Source: Natrononativus amylolyticus
Lineage (GTDB): Archaea; Halobacteriota; Halobacteria; Halobacteriales; Natrialbaceae
Length of the DNA: 64,000 nucleotides
Assembly (NCBI RefSeq): GCF_024362525.1
Contig: NZ_CP101458.1
Location: forward strand, 434,001 to 498,000
Reading direction: 5' to 3'
The notes beneath the pieces were generated by a model that was not told the origin of the DNA, made no database searches, and worked only from the letters and a program-made list of their open reading frames with translations. The translations under genes and the position numbers were made by a program. Shown here in pieces: positions 16,797 to 25,039 of the stretch. How positions within the stretch are numbered: the stretch's first letter is position 1; each line of letters begins with the position of its first letter.

Positions 16797-16811
16797 CCGG
16801 CGGACCGCGCC

Positions 16812-16816
16812 TTTTT
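16812..16816 (+). terminator. T-tract after pyk
   Basis: Five T residues lie 16 bases after the pyk stop, preceded by a GC-rich stretch. This fits simple archaeal T-tract termination, although the next gene starts only 26 bases later. Confidence 0.35.
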
Positions 16817-16841
16817 CATCCGGGCCCGACTACAGGTCCGT

Positions 16842-17162
16842 ATGGCTGAAGACCCGTCCGGCGACGATCCGGACGCCACCACCGAGGAGGGTGGCTTCGA
16901 GTTCGGTACGGTCGACGAGAAGACGTCCGAGGAGGCGTGGGACCGGACGCCGATCACGCCGGCAGCCTCCGACGAGCGCTCTGACGGTCGCCCGGCGCCG
17001 GAGGGGGCGGACGACGCCGAAGACGACCCGTACGGCCCCGAGCCGCGGTCGACGCCGGTCGTCGCGGGCGAGCCGTCGCTCGAGAACGCGGTCTTCGTCG
17101 CTCTCGGCGCCGTCGCCATGATTCTGGTCATCGTCAGGGTCGCCTCGATCGCGTTCGTCTGA
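16842..17162 (+). CDS. Tail-anchored acidic protein, 106 aa (DUF7312-like)
   Basis: Residues 1-80 are acidic, proline-rich and probably disordered, with short conserved-looking words (GGFEFGTVDE, AWDRTPITPAA). A single C-terminal span (FVALGAVAMILVIVRVASIAFV) places the rest in the cytoplasm if it is tail-anchored. It follows pyk by 45 bases and precedes a hairpin and the nfeD-like gene. Function is unknown. Confidence 0.7.
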   Translation: MAEDPSGDDPDATTEEGGFEFGTVDEKTSEEAWDRTPITPAASDERSDGRPAPEGADDAEDDPYGPEPRSTPVVAGEPSLENAVFVALGAVAMILVIVRVASIAFV

Positions 17163-17186
17163 GCCCACTCCCGCGAGTGAGTGGGC
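17163..17186 (+). terminator. Hairpin after the tail-anchored protein gene
   Basis: GCCCACTC (17163-17170) and GAGTGGGC (17179-17186) are perfect complements with an 8-base loop, starting at the stop codon. A T/C-rich stretch follows. It is a candidate terminator. Confidence 0.5.
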
Positions 17187-17243
17187 ACCTTCCTCTCCGG
17201 GTTGCGGTAAACACTTAATCGGAACGAGACCTTAGTCACGCGT

Positions 17244-17822
17244 ATGCTCGAACTTCTCGTCGAGAATATGCCGCTCACGCTGCTGGCGGCCGGACTCGTG
17301 CTGATGGCGCTCGAGGCGCTCTCCCCCGGTGCACACCTGATCGTCATCGGCGTCGCACTGGTCGGCGCGGGGCTGGTCGGGGTGTTGTTCCCGCCGGCGG
17401 CCGCACCGCTCGTTCTCGCCGCGCTGACGCTGGTCATCGGCGCCGCGGCGGCCTACGTCTACCGCGAGTTCGACTTCTACGGGGGGAAGGGAACCGCCCA
17501 GACGAAGGACTCGAGCGCGCTCTCGGGGGCGACCGGCTACGTCACCGAGACGGTGACTACGCGGGGCGGCGAGGTCAAACTCGACAAGGGCGGATTCGCA
17601 CCCTACTACAGCGCCCGAACGACCAGCGGCAGCATCGAGGAGGGCGAGGAGGTCATCGTCCTCGATCCGGGCGGCGGGAACGTGCTGACCGTCGAGGCGA
17701 TGGGCGCCATCGAAAGCGACGAGATCGACCGCGCGCTCGCACGCGGTGCCGAGGAGTCGGCGGAGTCGACCGGCGACGCTCGAGCGGACGAGTCGGCGAC
17801 GGAGACCGAAAAAACGCGGTGA
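17244..17822 (+). CDS. NfeD-like membrane protein
   Basis: The 192-residue protein has three hydrophobic segments in the first 75 residues (TLLAAGLVLMALEAL, LIVIGVALVGAGLVGVLF, LVLAALTLVIGAAAAYVY). A small OB-like domain with GATGYVTETVTTRGGEVKLD follows, typical of short NfeD proteins, and then an acidic tail. NfeD proteins are encoded next to band-7/stomatin genes and are thought to partner them in membrane microdomains, and the next gene is exactly such a protein. A 72-base gap with a TATA-like CTTTTTACG suggests the partner also has its own promoter. Confidence 0.85.
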   Translation: MLELLVENMPLTLLAAGLVLMALEALSPGAHLIVIGVALVGAGLVGVLFPPAAAPLVLAALTLVIGAAAAYVYREFDFYGGKGTAQTKDSSALSGATGYVTETVTTRGGEVKLDKGGFAPYYSARTTSGSIEEGEEVIVLDPGGGNVLTVEAMGAIESDEIDRALARGAEESAESTGDARADESATETEKTR

Positions 17823-17894
17823 CGCGGCCCCGCACTCGTAACGTGTTAGTCAAATAAGGGAACGCTTTTTACGTCACCACCGTAAGACGTCAGT

Positions 17895-19037
17895 ATGGTA
17901 CCCGATCTGATAATCATGCAAGCCGCCGGCATCGGGCTGTTCGTTGGGGCACTCGTGCTCATCGTCGTCATCGCGGCGCTGCTGAGTGCGATCGAGATCG
18001 TCAACGCGTACGAAAAGCGCGCGCTGACGGTGTTCGGGGAGTACCGCAAACTGCTCGAGCCCGGTATCAACCTGGTGCCGCCGTTCGTCTCGAAGACGTA
18101 CAAGTTCGACATGCGAACCCAGACGCTCGACGTCCCGCGCCAGGAGGCGATCACCCGGGACAACTCGCCCGTCACGGCCGATGCCGTCGTCTACATCAAG
18201 GTGATGGACGCGAAGAAGGCGTTCCTCGAGGTCGACGACTACAAGCGCGCCGTCTCGAACCTCGCCCAGACGACGCTGCGTGCCGTCATCGGTGACATGG
18301 AGCTCGACGACACGCTCTCCAAGCGCGAGGAGATCAACGCCCGGATCCGCACGGAACTCGACGAGCCCACCGACGAGTGGGGGATCCGCGTCGAGAGCGT
18401 GGAGGTCCGCGAGGTCAACCCCTCGAAGGACGTCCAGCGCGCGATGGAGCAACAGACCTCCGCGGAGCGCAAACGCCGTGCCATGATCCTCGAGGCCCAG
18501 GGTGAACGCCGCAGCGCCGTCGAGACCGCGGAGGGTGACAAGCAGTCGAACATCATCCGCGCCCAGGGTGAAAAGCAGAGCCAGATCTTAGAGGCACAGG
18601 GTGACGCCATCTCGACCGTGCTCCGCGCCCGCGCCGCAGAGTCGATGGGAGAACGCGCGATCATCGACATGGGTATGGACACGCTCGCAGAGATCGGTCA
18701 GAGCGAGTCGACGACGTTCGTCCTCCCGCAGGAGCTCTCTTCGATGCTCGGCCGCTACGGCAAGCACCTCTCGGGTAGCGACATCAAGGAGAACGGTCGC
18801 GTCCTCGACAGCCTCGAGTTCGACGAGGAAACCCGCGAGCTCATCGGGCTCGACGACATCAGCGAGATGATCGGCGAGATCGACGAGGAGGCCGACATGG
18901 ACGTCGAGGCGATGGAACAGGAGGCTCAGGCGATCAAGGAGGGGAAGGATCCGAAGAACATCAAGGATCCCGACGAGGTCATCGAGGAGATGAGCCAGGA
19001 CTTCGAGGACGCCTCGCCGGATTCCTCGTCTGACTGA
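17895..19037 (+). CDS. SPFH/band-7 (stomatin/prohibitin-like) membrane protein
   Basis: One N-terminal helix (LFVGALVLIVVIAALLSAIEI) is followed by the SPFH domain, with VNAYEKRALTVFGEYRKLLEPGIN and DVPRQEAITRDNSPVTADAVV. Next comes a long coiled coil containing the repeated AQGE(R/K) motif (EAQGERRSAV, RAQGEKQSQI, EAQGDAIS). The about 100 C-terminal residues are very acidic and longer than in bacterial slipins. It probably oligomerises into a membrane scaffold together with the NfeD-like protein upstream. Confidence 0.9.
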   Translation: MVPDLIIMQAAGIGLFVGALVLIVVIAALLSAIEIVNAYEKRALTVFGEYRKLLEPGINLVPPFVSKTYKFDMRTQTLDVPRQEAITRDNSPVTADAVVYIKVMDAKKAFLEVDDYKRAVSNLAQTTLRAVIGDMELDDTLSKREEINARIRTELDEPTDEWGIRVESVEVREVNPSKDVQRAMEQQTSAERKRRAMILEAQGERRSAVETAEGDKQSNIIRAQGEKQSQILEAQGDAISTVLRARAAESMGERAIIDMGMDTLAEIGQSESTTFVLPQELSSMLGRYGKHLSGSDIKENGRVLDSLEFDEETRELIGLDDISEMIGEIDEEADMDVEAMEQEAQAIKEGKDPKNIKDPDEVIEEMSQDFEDASPDSSSD

Positions 19038-19150
19038 AGGCGGATCTCGGCGGTCCTATTCTCCGGTATCGCCGGTGCAACTGATAGCAATTGCTGGGAT
19101 AGAGCGAAACCTGTTTTAGCCCCCGTCTCATTACGGGCTGTAGGTACAGC

Positions 19151-19768
19151 ATGACCGCTCCTGACGGGGTCGACGAACAGAAACGGGCGACCCTGCGCCG
19201 GTTCGCCGCCGTCGGCGCCGCCGCTCCGCTTGCGCGTTTTTCCGATTCAGCGGCCGCCGAGACCGGCGAGAGCGACGCTCGAGACGCCATCGTCGGCTAC
19301 CTTTCGGCGACGCCCGGCGCTCACTTCTCGAAGATCCGCGACGATCTCCAGCTCGGCACCGGCGAGACACAACACCACCTCCGCCGGCTCGAAGAGAGTG
19401 GCCTCATCGAGCGCTACCGCGACGGCGACTACAAGCGGTTCGTTCCCGCGGATCGGTTCGACGAGTTCGAGAAGGCGACCCTCGGCTACCTCCGCCGGGA
19501 TACGCCGCGCGGAATGCTGATCGAACTGCTGCGGACGCCCGACGCCACCGGCGGCGACCTCGCGAGCGCCCTCGGCGTCTCCGCGCCGACGGTGAGCAAG
19601 TACGCCGGCAAACTCGAGGAAGCGGGTGTCCTCTCTCGGGAGGACGGCTACGCGGTCGAGCGCCCGGAGACGGTCCTCCTGCTCGTCGTGCGGTACGCCG
19701 ACTCGTTCGACCAGCGGGCCAGCGCGCTCGCGGCTAACGCGGACACCCTGCTCCGGTACGACGGCTGA
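19151..19768 (+). CDS. Double winged-helix transcriptional regulator with TAT-like N-terminus
   Basis: The 205-residue protein has two winged-helix domains. The first (about 45-105) reads YLSATPGAHFSKIRDDLQLGTGETQHHLRRLEESGLI. The second (about 115-185) reads GMLIELLRTPDATGGDLASALGVSAPTVSKYAGKLEEAGVL. The first 35 residues (RATLRRFAAVGAAAPLARF) look like a twin-arginine signal, odd for a DNA-binding protein. They may instead be a short helical extension. The target is unknown. It stands alone between the band-7 gene and a convergent DUF7123-type gene. Confidence 0.8.
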   Translation: MTAPDGVDEQKRATLRRFAAVGAAAPLARFSDSAAAETGESDARDAIVGYLSATPGAHFSKIRDDLQLGTGETQHHLRRLEESGLIERYRDGDYKRFVPADRFDEFEKATLGYLRRDTPRGMLIELLRTPDATGGDLASALGVSAPTVSKYAGKLEEAGVLSREDGYAVERPETVLLLVVRYADSFDQRASALAANADTLLRYDG

Positions 19769-19867
19769 ACGCGTCTCGAAGCGGTGTTTGCGAACTCGAC
19801 TCGCGAGCGCCGCCGCTGCTCGATCGAGGGCGAACACGGCTCCGCAGAACGGGCGGGGCGGCGCTCC

Positions 19868-20101
19868 TCAGGCGTCGACTTTCCAGGTCGTACTCGAGGA
19901 GTAGCCCCACTTTTCGATGTGGACGTCGTAGCTCCCCTCCTGGAGGGTCGTCATGTTCGATCCGACCTCTTTCGCCGTCATACCGAGCTCCTCGCCGATG
20001 AGCCGCGACTTGAAGTACGTCTTCGTCGCCGCGTTCTCCCGGAGGTACTGGAGAATCTGGCGCTGTTTGGTGGTGAGGTCGGGAACCGTTGCAGTGCTCA
20101 T
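19868..20101 (-). CDS. Small winged-helix protein (DUF7123-like), 77 aa
   Basis: The sequence TTKQRQILQYLRENAATKTYFKSRLIGEELGMTAKEVGSNMTTLQEGS is a compact winged-helix fold, followed by a beta hairpin ending SSSTTWKVDA. It is likely a DNA-binding protein or a small regulator conserved in haloarchaea. A TATA-like CCTATTAGGG lies about 25 nt before the ATG. Farther upstream two copies of a 20-bp repeat occur, which may be its operators or tandem promoters. Confidence 0.8.
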   Translation of the reverse strand: MSTATVPDLTTKQRQILQYLRENAATKTYFKSRLIGEELGMTAKEVGSNMTTLQEGSYDVHIEKWGYSSSTTWKVDA

Positions 20102-20135
20102 ACTCAGTTTCAGGCTTGCGGCCCTAATAGGGGGT

Positions 20136-20155
20136 TTGGTACGTGCGGTTAATAC
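20136..20155. repeat. Direct repeat copy 1 (TTGGTACG-N4-GTTAATAC)
   Basis: This is one of two 20-bp copies in the gap between the DUF7123-like gene and the yjjX-like gene. It shares 17 of 20 bases with copy 2, with all differences in the middle four bases. On the minus strand GTATTAAC resembles a TATA-box about 50 nt before the DUF7123-like ATG. Confidence 0.7.
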
Positions 20156-20215
20156 GGCGTCCGCTTGCGATTTCTACGCGAAGTAATCTCGTACTAACCG
20201 GATGGAAACGGAATC

Positions 20216-20235
20216 TTGGTACGAGTAGTTAATAC
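20216..20235. repeat. Direct repeat copy 2 (TTGGTACG-N4-GTTAATAC)
   Basis: This copy is offset exactly 80 bases from copy 1. A shorter inverted relative, CTCGTACTAAC, occurs between them at about 20189-20199. The arrangement suggests protein binding sites on one face of the DNA or duplicated promoter elements. Confidence 0.7.
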
Positions 20236-20292
20236 ACGCTGTCGCCAGAGACTCACGCCTCGGCGAGTGTCGTCGGCCCCGACCGATCGAAC

Positions 20293-20805
20293 TCACTCGT
20301 AATGGCTCGTGACGAACGGCGCGGCCGCACACGCGACCGCCGCCGCGAGCGCGTCGGTTCGGTCGATCAGCCCGTCCGTCAGCGCGCCGACGGCCCCCGC
20401 GTCCCGGGCGATACCGGTCGTCCCGAGGTACTCGTCCATCACCGGACCTAGTTCGGCGCCGTCGTCGAGTCGACCGGCGATCCGTTCCGGCAGCGCCAGG
20501 CTCGGCCCGGCGCCCCGTCCCGTCCGGTCGCCGTCGGTGACGGCGGCCCACATGATGAGGTACAGCCCCGGTGCGGTGTCGATCGTGGCGACGCCGCCCT
20601 CGAGTCCGACGCCGTACTCCGCCCCCGACTCGAGCGCCCGCCGGGCGCGGGTTTCCGCGCCGTCGATCGTCTCGGCGACCGAGCGGGGCTGTTCGGCGAC
20701 GCCCGAATCGACGTCGACGCTCGAGACGGTCGGCTCGTACCGCTCGAGGGCGCGTTCGACGGCGGCGACCTTCACCGGGTTGGTGCTTCCGACTGCGACG
20801 TGCAT
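20293..20805 (-). CDS. Inosine/xanthosine triphosphatase (YjjX/DUF84 family)
   Basis: The 170-residue protein starts MHVAVGSTNPVKVAAVERAL, the phosphate-binding start of the ITPase-like fold. It continues with VDSGVAEQPRSVAETIDGAETRAR and YGVGLEGGV, the DUF84/YjjX signatures. It should hydrolyse non-canonical purine triphosphates (ITP/XTP) to keep them out of nucleic acids. The ATG at 20805 is used; a start 26 codons upstream adds polar residues without similarity. It is divergent from the TFB gene with a 217-base shared promoter region. Confidence 0.9.
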   Translation of the reverse strand: MHVAVGSTNPVKVAAVERALERYEPTVSSVDVDSGVAEQPRSVAETIDGAETRARRALESGAEYGVGLEGGVATIDTAPGLYLIMWAAVTDGDRTGRGAGPSLALPERIAGRLDDGAELGPVMDEYLGTTGIARDAGAVGALTDGLIDRTDALAAAVACAAAPFVTSHYE

Positions 20806-20937
20806 ACTCGGCGTTGTGAGCGGGGACGGTTTGTCTCCCTCGATCCGGGCGGACACACCCTCATTAATGTTTTGATTTTTCATGCTACTACCGACGAATA
20901 GACGGATCTCGAGCGATTTCGCGTGTGGATTCCGAAA

Positions 20938-21012
20938 CCTTTAAATTTGGCGTGTCTGAACGAGGTAGATAACGACTCCGTTCGGGCGCTTCCTGCTGGT
21001 TCGCCCGGAGGA
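20938..21012 (+). promoter_or_regulatory. tfb promoter, leader hairpin and Shine-Dalgarno
   Basis: A strong TATA-box CTTTAAATTT (about 20938-20947) lies about 80 nt before the ATG, giving a leader of roughly 55 nt. The leader has a 6-bp stem, CGGGCG (20983-20988) with CGCCCG (21002-21007). Its 3' side touches the Shine-Dalgarno GGAGGA (21007-21012), 10 nt before the ATG. A leadered message is less usual here than leaderless ones. Confidence 0.55.
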
Positions 21013-21022
21013 TTTCCCCCGT

Positions 21023-21997
21023 ATGACAAACGCACCACCAACTACCAGAGTCCGACGTAGCGATCAAGCGGAGACCGAGACCGAAACCGAAGACAGCAGC
21101 GTTTCCTGCCCCGAGTGTACGGGCCACCTCGTCGTCGACGACGAACACGGCGAGACCGTCTGTGAGGACTGCGGACTCGTCGTCGACGAGAAGTCCGTCG
21201 ACCGCGGCCCGGAGTGGCGTGCGTTCGACGCCGCCGAGAAGAACAAGAAGAGCCGCGTCGGCGCACCAACCACGAACACGATGCACGACAAGGGGCTGTC
21301 GACGAACATCGACTGGCGCAACAAGGACGCCTACGGCAACTCCCTGGGCAGCCGCCAGCGCGAGAAGATGCAGCGCCTGCGAAAGTGGAACGAGCGCTTC
21401 CGGACCCGTGACTCCAAGGAACGCAACCTCAAGCAGGCCCTCGGCGAGATCGACCGCATGGCGAGCGCGCTGGGCCTCCCGACGAACGTCCGCGAGACCG
21501 CCAGCGTGATCTATCGGCGCGCGCTCAACGAGGACCTCCTGCCGGGGCGGTCGATCGAGGGCGTCTCGACGTCCTGCGTCTACGCGGCGGCCCGCCAGGC
21601 CGGCGTCCCCCGCAGCTTAGACGAGATCGCCGACGTCAGCCGCGTCGAGAAGAACGAGATCGCCCGCACCTACCGCTACGTCGTCCGCGAACTCGGCCTC
21701 GAGGTTCAGCCGGCCGACCCCGAGAGCTACGTCCCGCGCTTCGCGTCGGGGCTCGACCTCTCCGACGAGGCCGAACACCGCGCCCGCTCGCTGCTCCAGA
21801 ACGCGAAGGAGAAGGGCGTCCACTCGGGCAAGTCGCCGGTCGGGCTGGCCGCAGCGGCCGTCTACGCCGCCGCGTTGCTCACCAACGAGAAGACCACGCA
21901 GGCGGCCGTCTCCGACGTCGCCGACATCTCCGAAGTGACGATCCGCAACCGCTACCACGAGCTGCTCGAGGCCGAGGAAACCCTCGGGATGGCGTAA
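21023..21997 (+). CDS. tfb: Transcription initiation factor IIB (TFB)
   Basis: The 324-residue protein recruits RNA polymerase to TBP-bound TATA promoters. The N-terminal zinc ribbon has Cys29, Cys32, Cys47 and Cys50 (CPEC...CEDC). The B-reader/linker region follows with RGPEWRAFD and RVGAPTTN. Two cyclin-like repeats come next, about 120-215 (ALGLPTNVRETASVIYRRA) and 220-320 (KSPVGLAAAAVYAAALL), ending with a recognition-helix region SEVTIRNRYHELL. Haloarchaea carry several TFB paralogues, and the sequence alone does not say which this one is. Confidence 0.95.
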   Translation: MTNAPPTTRVRRSDQAETETETEDSSVSCPECTGHLVVDDEHGETVCEDCGLVVDEKSVDRGPEWRAFDAAEKNKKSRVGAPTTNTMHDKGLSTNIDWRNKDAYGNSLGSRQREKMQRLRKWNERFRTRDSKERNLKQALGEIDRMASALGLPTNVRETASVIYRRALNEDLLPGRSIEGVSTSCVYAAARQAGVPRSLDEIADVSRVEKNEIARTYRYVVRELGLEVQPADPESYVPRFASGLDLSDEAEHRARSLLQNAKEKGVHSGKSPVGLAAAAVYAAALLTNEKTTQAAVSDVADISEVTIRNRYHELLEAEETLGMA

Positions 21998-22045
21998 CTC
22001 GCCGGAAAGCTACCCGTTTTTACGCGCGCTCTCCGATCTGTCGCC

Positions 22046-22726
22046 ATGGAGTTCGACTCGTTTTCGCTCGCCGCCTCGACGGCCGACCTCGGCGACGAGC
22101 CCGCCGCACGCGAGTACGCGGACCTCCTCGAGTTCCGAATGGACCTCGCACCCGAGCCGCTCGCGGCCCTCGAGTCCTACGACGGCGACCTCCCGGTGCT
22201 GGCGACGAACCGCGCCCGCTGGGAGGGCGGCGAGGCCGACGACGAGGGGCGCCTCGAGGCGCTCGCAGCGGCGACCGCCAACGAGTCTGTCGCGGCGATC
22301 GACGTCGAACTCGCGTCGATCCGGGCCGGCGATGCCGAGGCGGTCCTCGAGACGGCCCGCGAGCGCGGCGTGACCGTCGTCGCCTCCGCACACGACTTCG
22401 AGGGGACCGACGACCGGGCGACGCTGATGCGAACGCTCGCGCTCGCGACCGACCGCGGCGACGTCGGCAAACTCGCGGTGACGGCCGCGTCGCTCGCCGA
22501 CGCGCTCGAGGTGCTGTCGGTCACGCGGGCGCTGACCGAAAACGGCGAGCGGGTCGCGACGATGGCGATGGGCGAGGTCGGCCGCCACTCGCGGGCGGTC
22601 GCGCCCGTCTACGGCTCGAAGATCGGCTACGCGCCGGTCGACCCCGCGGAGGCGACGGCGCCCGGACAGTACGATCTCGAGACGCTCGCGGCGCTGGTCG
22701 AGCAACTCGCGCCGCGGGGGGAGTGA
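22046..22726 (+). CDS. aroD: 3-dehydroquinate dehydratase, type I
   Basis: The 226-residue TIM-barrel enzyme turns 3-dehydroquinate into 3-dehydroshikimate, through a Schiff base on Lys142 (VGKLAVTA). The catalytic His116 is in VASAHDFEG. Glu29 is in LLEFRMD. A GRHSRAVAPVYGSKIGYAP motif near the end closes the active site. It lies close to the archaeal dehydroquinate synthase gene (23219-24397, opposite strand), which makes its substrate, with only a small zinc-ribbon gene between. Confidence 0.93.
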   Translation: MEFDSFSLAASTADLGDEPAAREYADLLEFRMDLAPEPLAALESYDGDLPVLATNRARWEGGEADDEGRLEALAAATANESVAAIDVELASIRAGDAEAVLETARERGVTVVASAHDFEGTDDRATLMRTLALATDRGDVGKLAVTAASLADALEVLSVTRALTENGERVATMAMGEVGRHSRAVAPVYGSKIGYAPVDPAEATAPGQYDLETLAALVEQLAPRGE

Positions 22727-22774
22727 AAAGCGAGAGAATTAACCGCCCACGGTTGAGAGTATTGCACACTGACA

Positions 22775-23185
22775 ATGACATGGTTTCGCGCGTTGGTCGC
22801 AGCCGGGCTCTCGGTGATCCTCCCCGGCGCGGGCCACGCTCTGCTTCGTGACTGGGTTCGAGCCCTGCTGTTTGCCGGTCTGTTCGTCTCTGCGGTCGCG
22901 ATCTTTCTGCCGACCGATCAGCTCTCGGCGGCGAGTTCGATGACCGGCGCCGTCGACACCGCGATGGAGGGAACCGGAACGATGGACCGGTTCGTCCTCT
23001 CGTTTATCGTTCTCTTTGCGGCGATCGACGCCACCATCCGGGCGCTCGGTCTCCCGCGGAACTCGAGCGCATCGGGGGACGGCCCCACCTGTCCGCAGTG
23101 CGGGCGCGAACTCGACGAGGAACTCGAGTTCTGTCACTGGTGTACGACGCGTCTCGAGCCCGAACCGGAACCCGACGGCCCCTGA
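22775..23185 (+). CDS. Membrane protein with C-terminal zinc ribbon (DUF7575-like)
   Basis: The 136-residue protein has hydrophobic spans near residues 8-25, 27-48 and 68-90, then a zinc ribbon CPQCGRELDEELEFCHWC at about 107-124. The start WFRALVAAGLSVILPGAGHALLRDWVRALLF resembles small membrane proteins that associate with secretion or zinc-ribbon domains. No specific role can be read. It sits between the two shikimate genes, but nothing else ties it to that pathway. Confidence 0.75.
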   Translation: MTWFRALVAAGLSVILPGAGHALLRDWVRALLFAGLFVSAVAIFLPTDQLSAASSMTGAVDTAMEGTGTMDRFVLSFIVLFAAIDATIRALGLPRNSSASGDGPTCPQCGRELDEELEFCHWCTTRLEPEPEPDGP

Positions 23186-23218
23186 GACGGTCCGCGCGGA
23201 CGGCTCGAACCCGCCCGA

Positions 23219-24397
23219 CTACTGTTCGATGATACTTTCCTCGACGGCCTCGCCGAAGTGACGAGCCGTGTCCTCGTAGTACAGCGCGAGTTCATCGCCG
23301 ACCTCGAGGTCCGTCACCGCCGCCCGCCCGTCGCTCGTGGCGACCTTGATCGTCTCGGCGTTCTGGAGCAGGGTTTCGACGCGGTCGCCGTCGGCGGTTT
23401 CGAGGGCGACCCGGAACATCGGCCGCTTCTCGATCTTCACGCGACCGACGATCGCCTCACGGGTGTGGCCGTCTGTGTCGACGACCTGGACCTCGTCGCC
23501 GCTGCGAAGCTCCGAGAGGTACTTCGTGCCGCCGTCGGGGGTTCGGACGTAGGCGTGGACCGCGCCGGCGTTGACCCGGAACGGCCGCGAGGCGACGTAC
23601 GGCGACTCGGCGGTTTCGGCGTGGACGAACACCAGCCCCCGCGACATCGAGCCGACGAGCATCCCCTCGTCGTGTTCGAACAGGCTCCCCGTGTCGACGC
23701 AGACCCGGTCCGCGCTGCCCACCTGTTCGATGTCGACGACCGCGGCGTACTCGAGGTCGAGGCGCTCGCGGTCGGCGGCGTCGCGAACCTCGACGGTGCG
23801 GCGGATCTCGTCGGGGTCGTCGCTGTCGAGGAGGACGGCGTCGGCGCCGATCTCGAGCGTTTCGAAGGCGGTTTTCGCCTCCTCGGCGGTGGTCACGCCT
23901 GCGACGAGGGAGGTCTCCTCGCCGATGCGGGCGATCAGGTTCTCGAGCGGGATGATCGTCCAGTCCTCGCCGATGACGATGGTGTACTCCGCCTCCGTCG
24001 CGGCGGCCTCGGCGAACGTCTCGTACTCGGTGTCGAGGATGCGGACGTAGGCGCCGCCGTCGACGTCGGCGTCCCGGCGCAGCGTCGAGAGATCGGCCGA
24101 CCCCGAGAAGTCACTCGGCAGATCGATCGTGCCGTCGCCCTCGCCTTCCTTGCCGACGACGAACGCGTCCGGCTGGACGCCGTCGCCGTCGTCTTCGGGG
24201 CTGTCGATCAGCGTGACGTCGCCGCCGGTGCGGAACGCGGCGACGGAGATGTCCCCGAGTTCGCGGACGCGTTCGACGTCGTCCTCGTCGACCAGCACCC
24301 AGTCGGCCCCGGCCTCGAGGGCGGTCGTGATTCGGTTTCGTCTGCGCTCCCAGTCGCCGACGGTGTCGTCGGCTTTGACCCAGACTGCTCTCGTCAT
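23219..24397 (-). CDS. 3-dehydroquinate synthase II (archaeal AroB' type)
   Basis: The 392-residue protein starts MTRAVWVKADDTVGDWERRRNRITTALEAGADWVLV. It carries the characteristic blocks FVVGKEGEGDGTIDLPSDFS, DRVCVDTGSLFEHDEGMLVGSMSRGLVFVHAETAESPYVASRPFRVNAGAVHAY and KTKYLSEL-type segments of archaeal dehydroquinate synthase II. This NAD-dependent enzyme makes dehydroquinate from an aspartate-semialdehyde-derived sugar, replacing the DAHP/AroB route. The next step, AroD, is encoded just beyond, facing it. ATG 24397 is well placed, since longer frames have no family match. Confidence 0.92.
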   Translation of the reverse strand: MTRAVWVKADDTVGDWERRRNRITTALEAGADWVLVDEDDVERVRELGDISVAAFRTGGDVTLIDSPEDDGDGVQPDAFVVGKEGEGDGTIDLPSDFSGSADLSTLRRDADVDGGAYVRILDTEYETFAEAAATEAEYTIVIGEDWTIIPLENLIARIGEETSLVAGVTTAEEAKTAFETLEIGADAVLLDSDDPDEIRRTVEVRDAADRERLDLEYAAVVDIEQVGSADRVCVDTGSLFEHDEGMLVGSMSRGLVFVHAETAESPYVASRPFRVNAGAVHAYVRTPDGGTKYLSELRSGDEVQVVDTDGHTREAIVGRVKIEKRPMFRVALETADGDRVETLLQNAETIKVATSDGRAAVTDLEVGDELALYYEDTARHFGEAVEESIIEQ

Positions 24398-24535
24398 GGC
24401 TCGACCCTCGAACGGAACCGGCTTGAACGTGGCGAAACTGCCAGTCGTCCCGTCCCCGCCGCGGGCGGGTCGGGTCGCCAGCGGTCGCGGTGAACGGCCA
24501 AACACGTATACGCGACGCGCCGGTATCGCTCGAGT

Positions 24536-24826
24536 ATGCGAGAGGCCGACGAAACGACGCGCCAGCGGCTGGCCCGGGCGCTCCGCGAGGAGCCGGGGAC
24601 GCCGAGTGCCCTCGCGGAGCGCTTCGACCTGACACCCGGTTCGGTGCTCCGGCACGTCGAGCACGTCTCCCGATCCGTCGAGGGAACCGGCGAACAGTTC
24701 CTGGTCGCGCCGCCGGCGTGTGAGGAGTGCGGGTTCGATCGCTTCGACGACCTGCTGAACCGCCCGTCGCGGTGTCCGTCCTGTAAGAGCGAGTCCGTCA
24801 CGGAGCCGACGTTCACGATCGAGTGA
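24536..24826 (+). CDS. Winged-helix plus zinc-ribbon regulator, 96 aa
   Basis: The first 50 residues form an HTH (RLARALREEPGTPSALAERFDLTPGSVLRHVEHV). The rest is a zinc ribbon with CEECGFDRFDDLLNRPSRCPSCKSESV. This combination is a small archaeal predicted transcriptional regulator family. It is divergent from the dehydroquinate synthase gene, 138 bases away, so it may share or control that promoter. Confidence 0.82.
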   Translation: MREADETTRQRLARALREEPGTPSALAERFDLTPGSVLRHVEHVSRSVEGTGEQFLVAPPACEECGFDRFDDLLNRPSRCPSCKSESVTEPTFTIE

Positions 24827-25039
24827 GTCCGAACACCGATCGTTATCGATACACAGACTGTGTTCGACCGCGGAACGATGTGAAACGAAGTCGATACTAA
24901 TATCTGTGACGCGGGCTAGTAACCCGATAGAACCGCCGAGCGGGTCGGACACGGCGGCTCGACACGCACCGGGCCGATCCGTCACCGCTCGCGACCGGCT
25001 GTGCGTTCGGCTACCCAGCGGTTCGTCCGAGTAACACGC

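Noticed and set aside
25001-25039. An upstream ATG for the DUF7344 gene at 25040
   Set aside because: It would add 13 basic residues (MRSATQRFVRVTR) not expected for the family. The ATG at 25040 gives a normal start.
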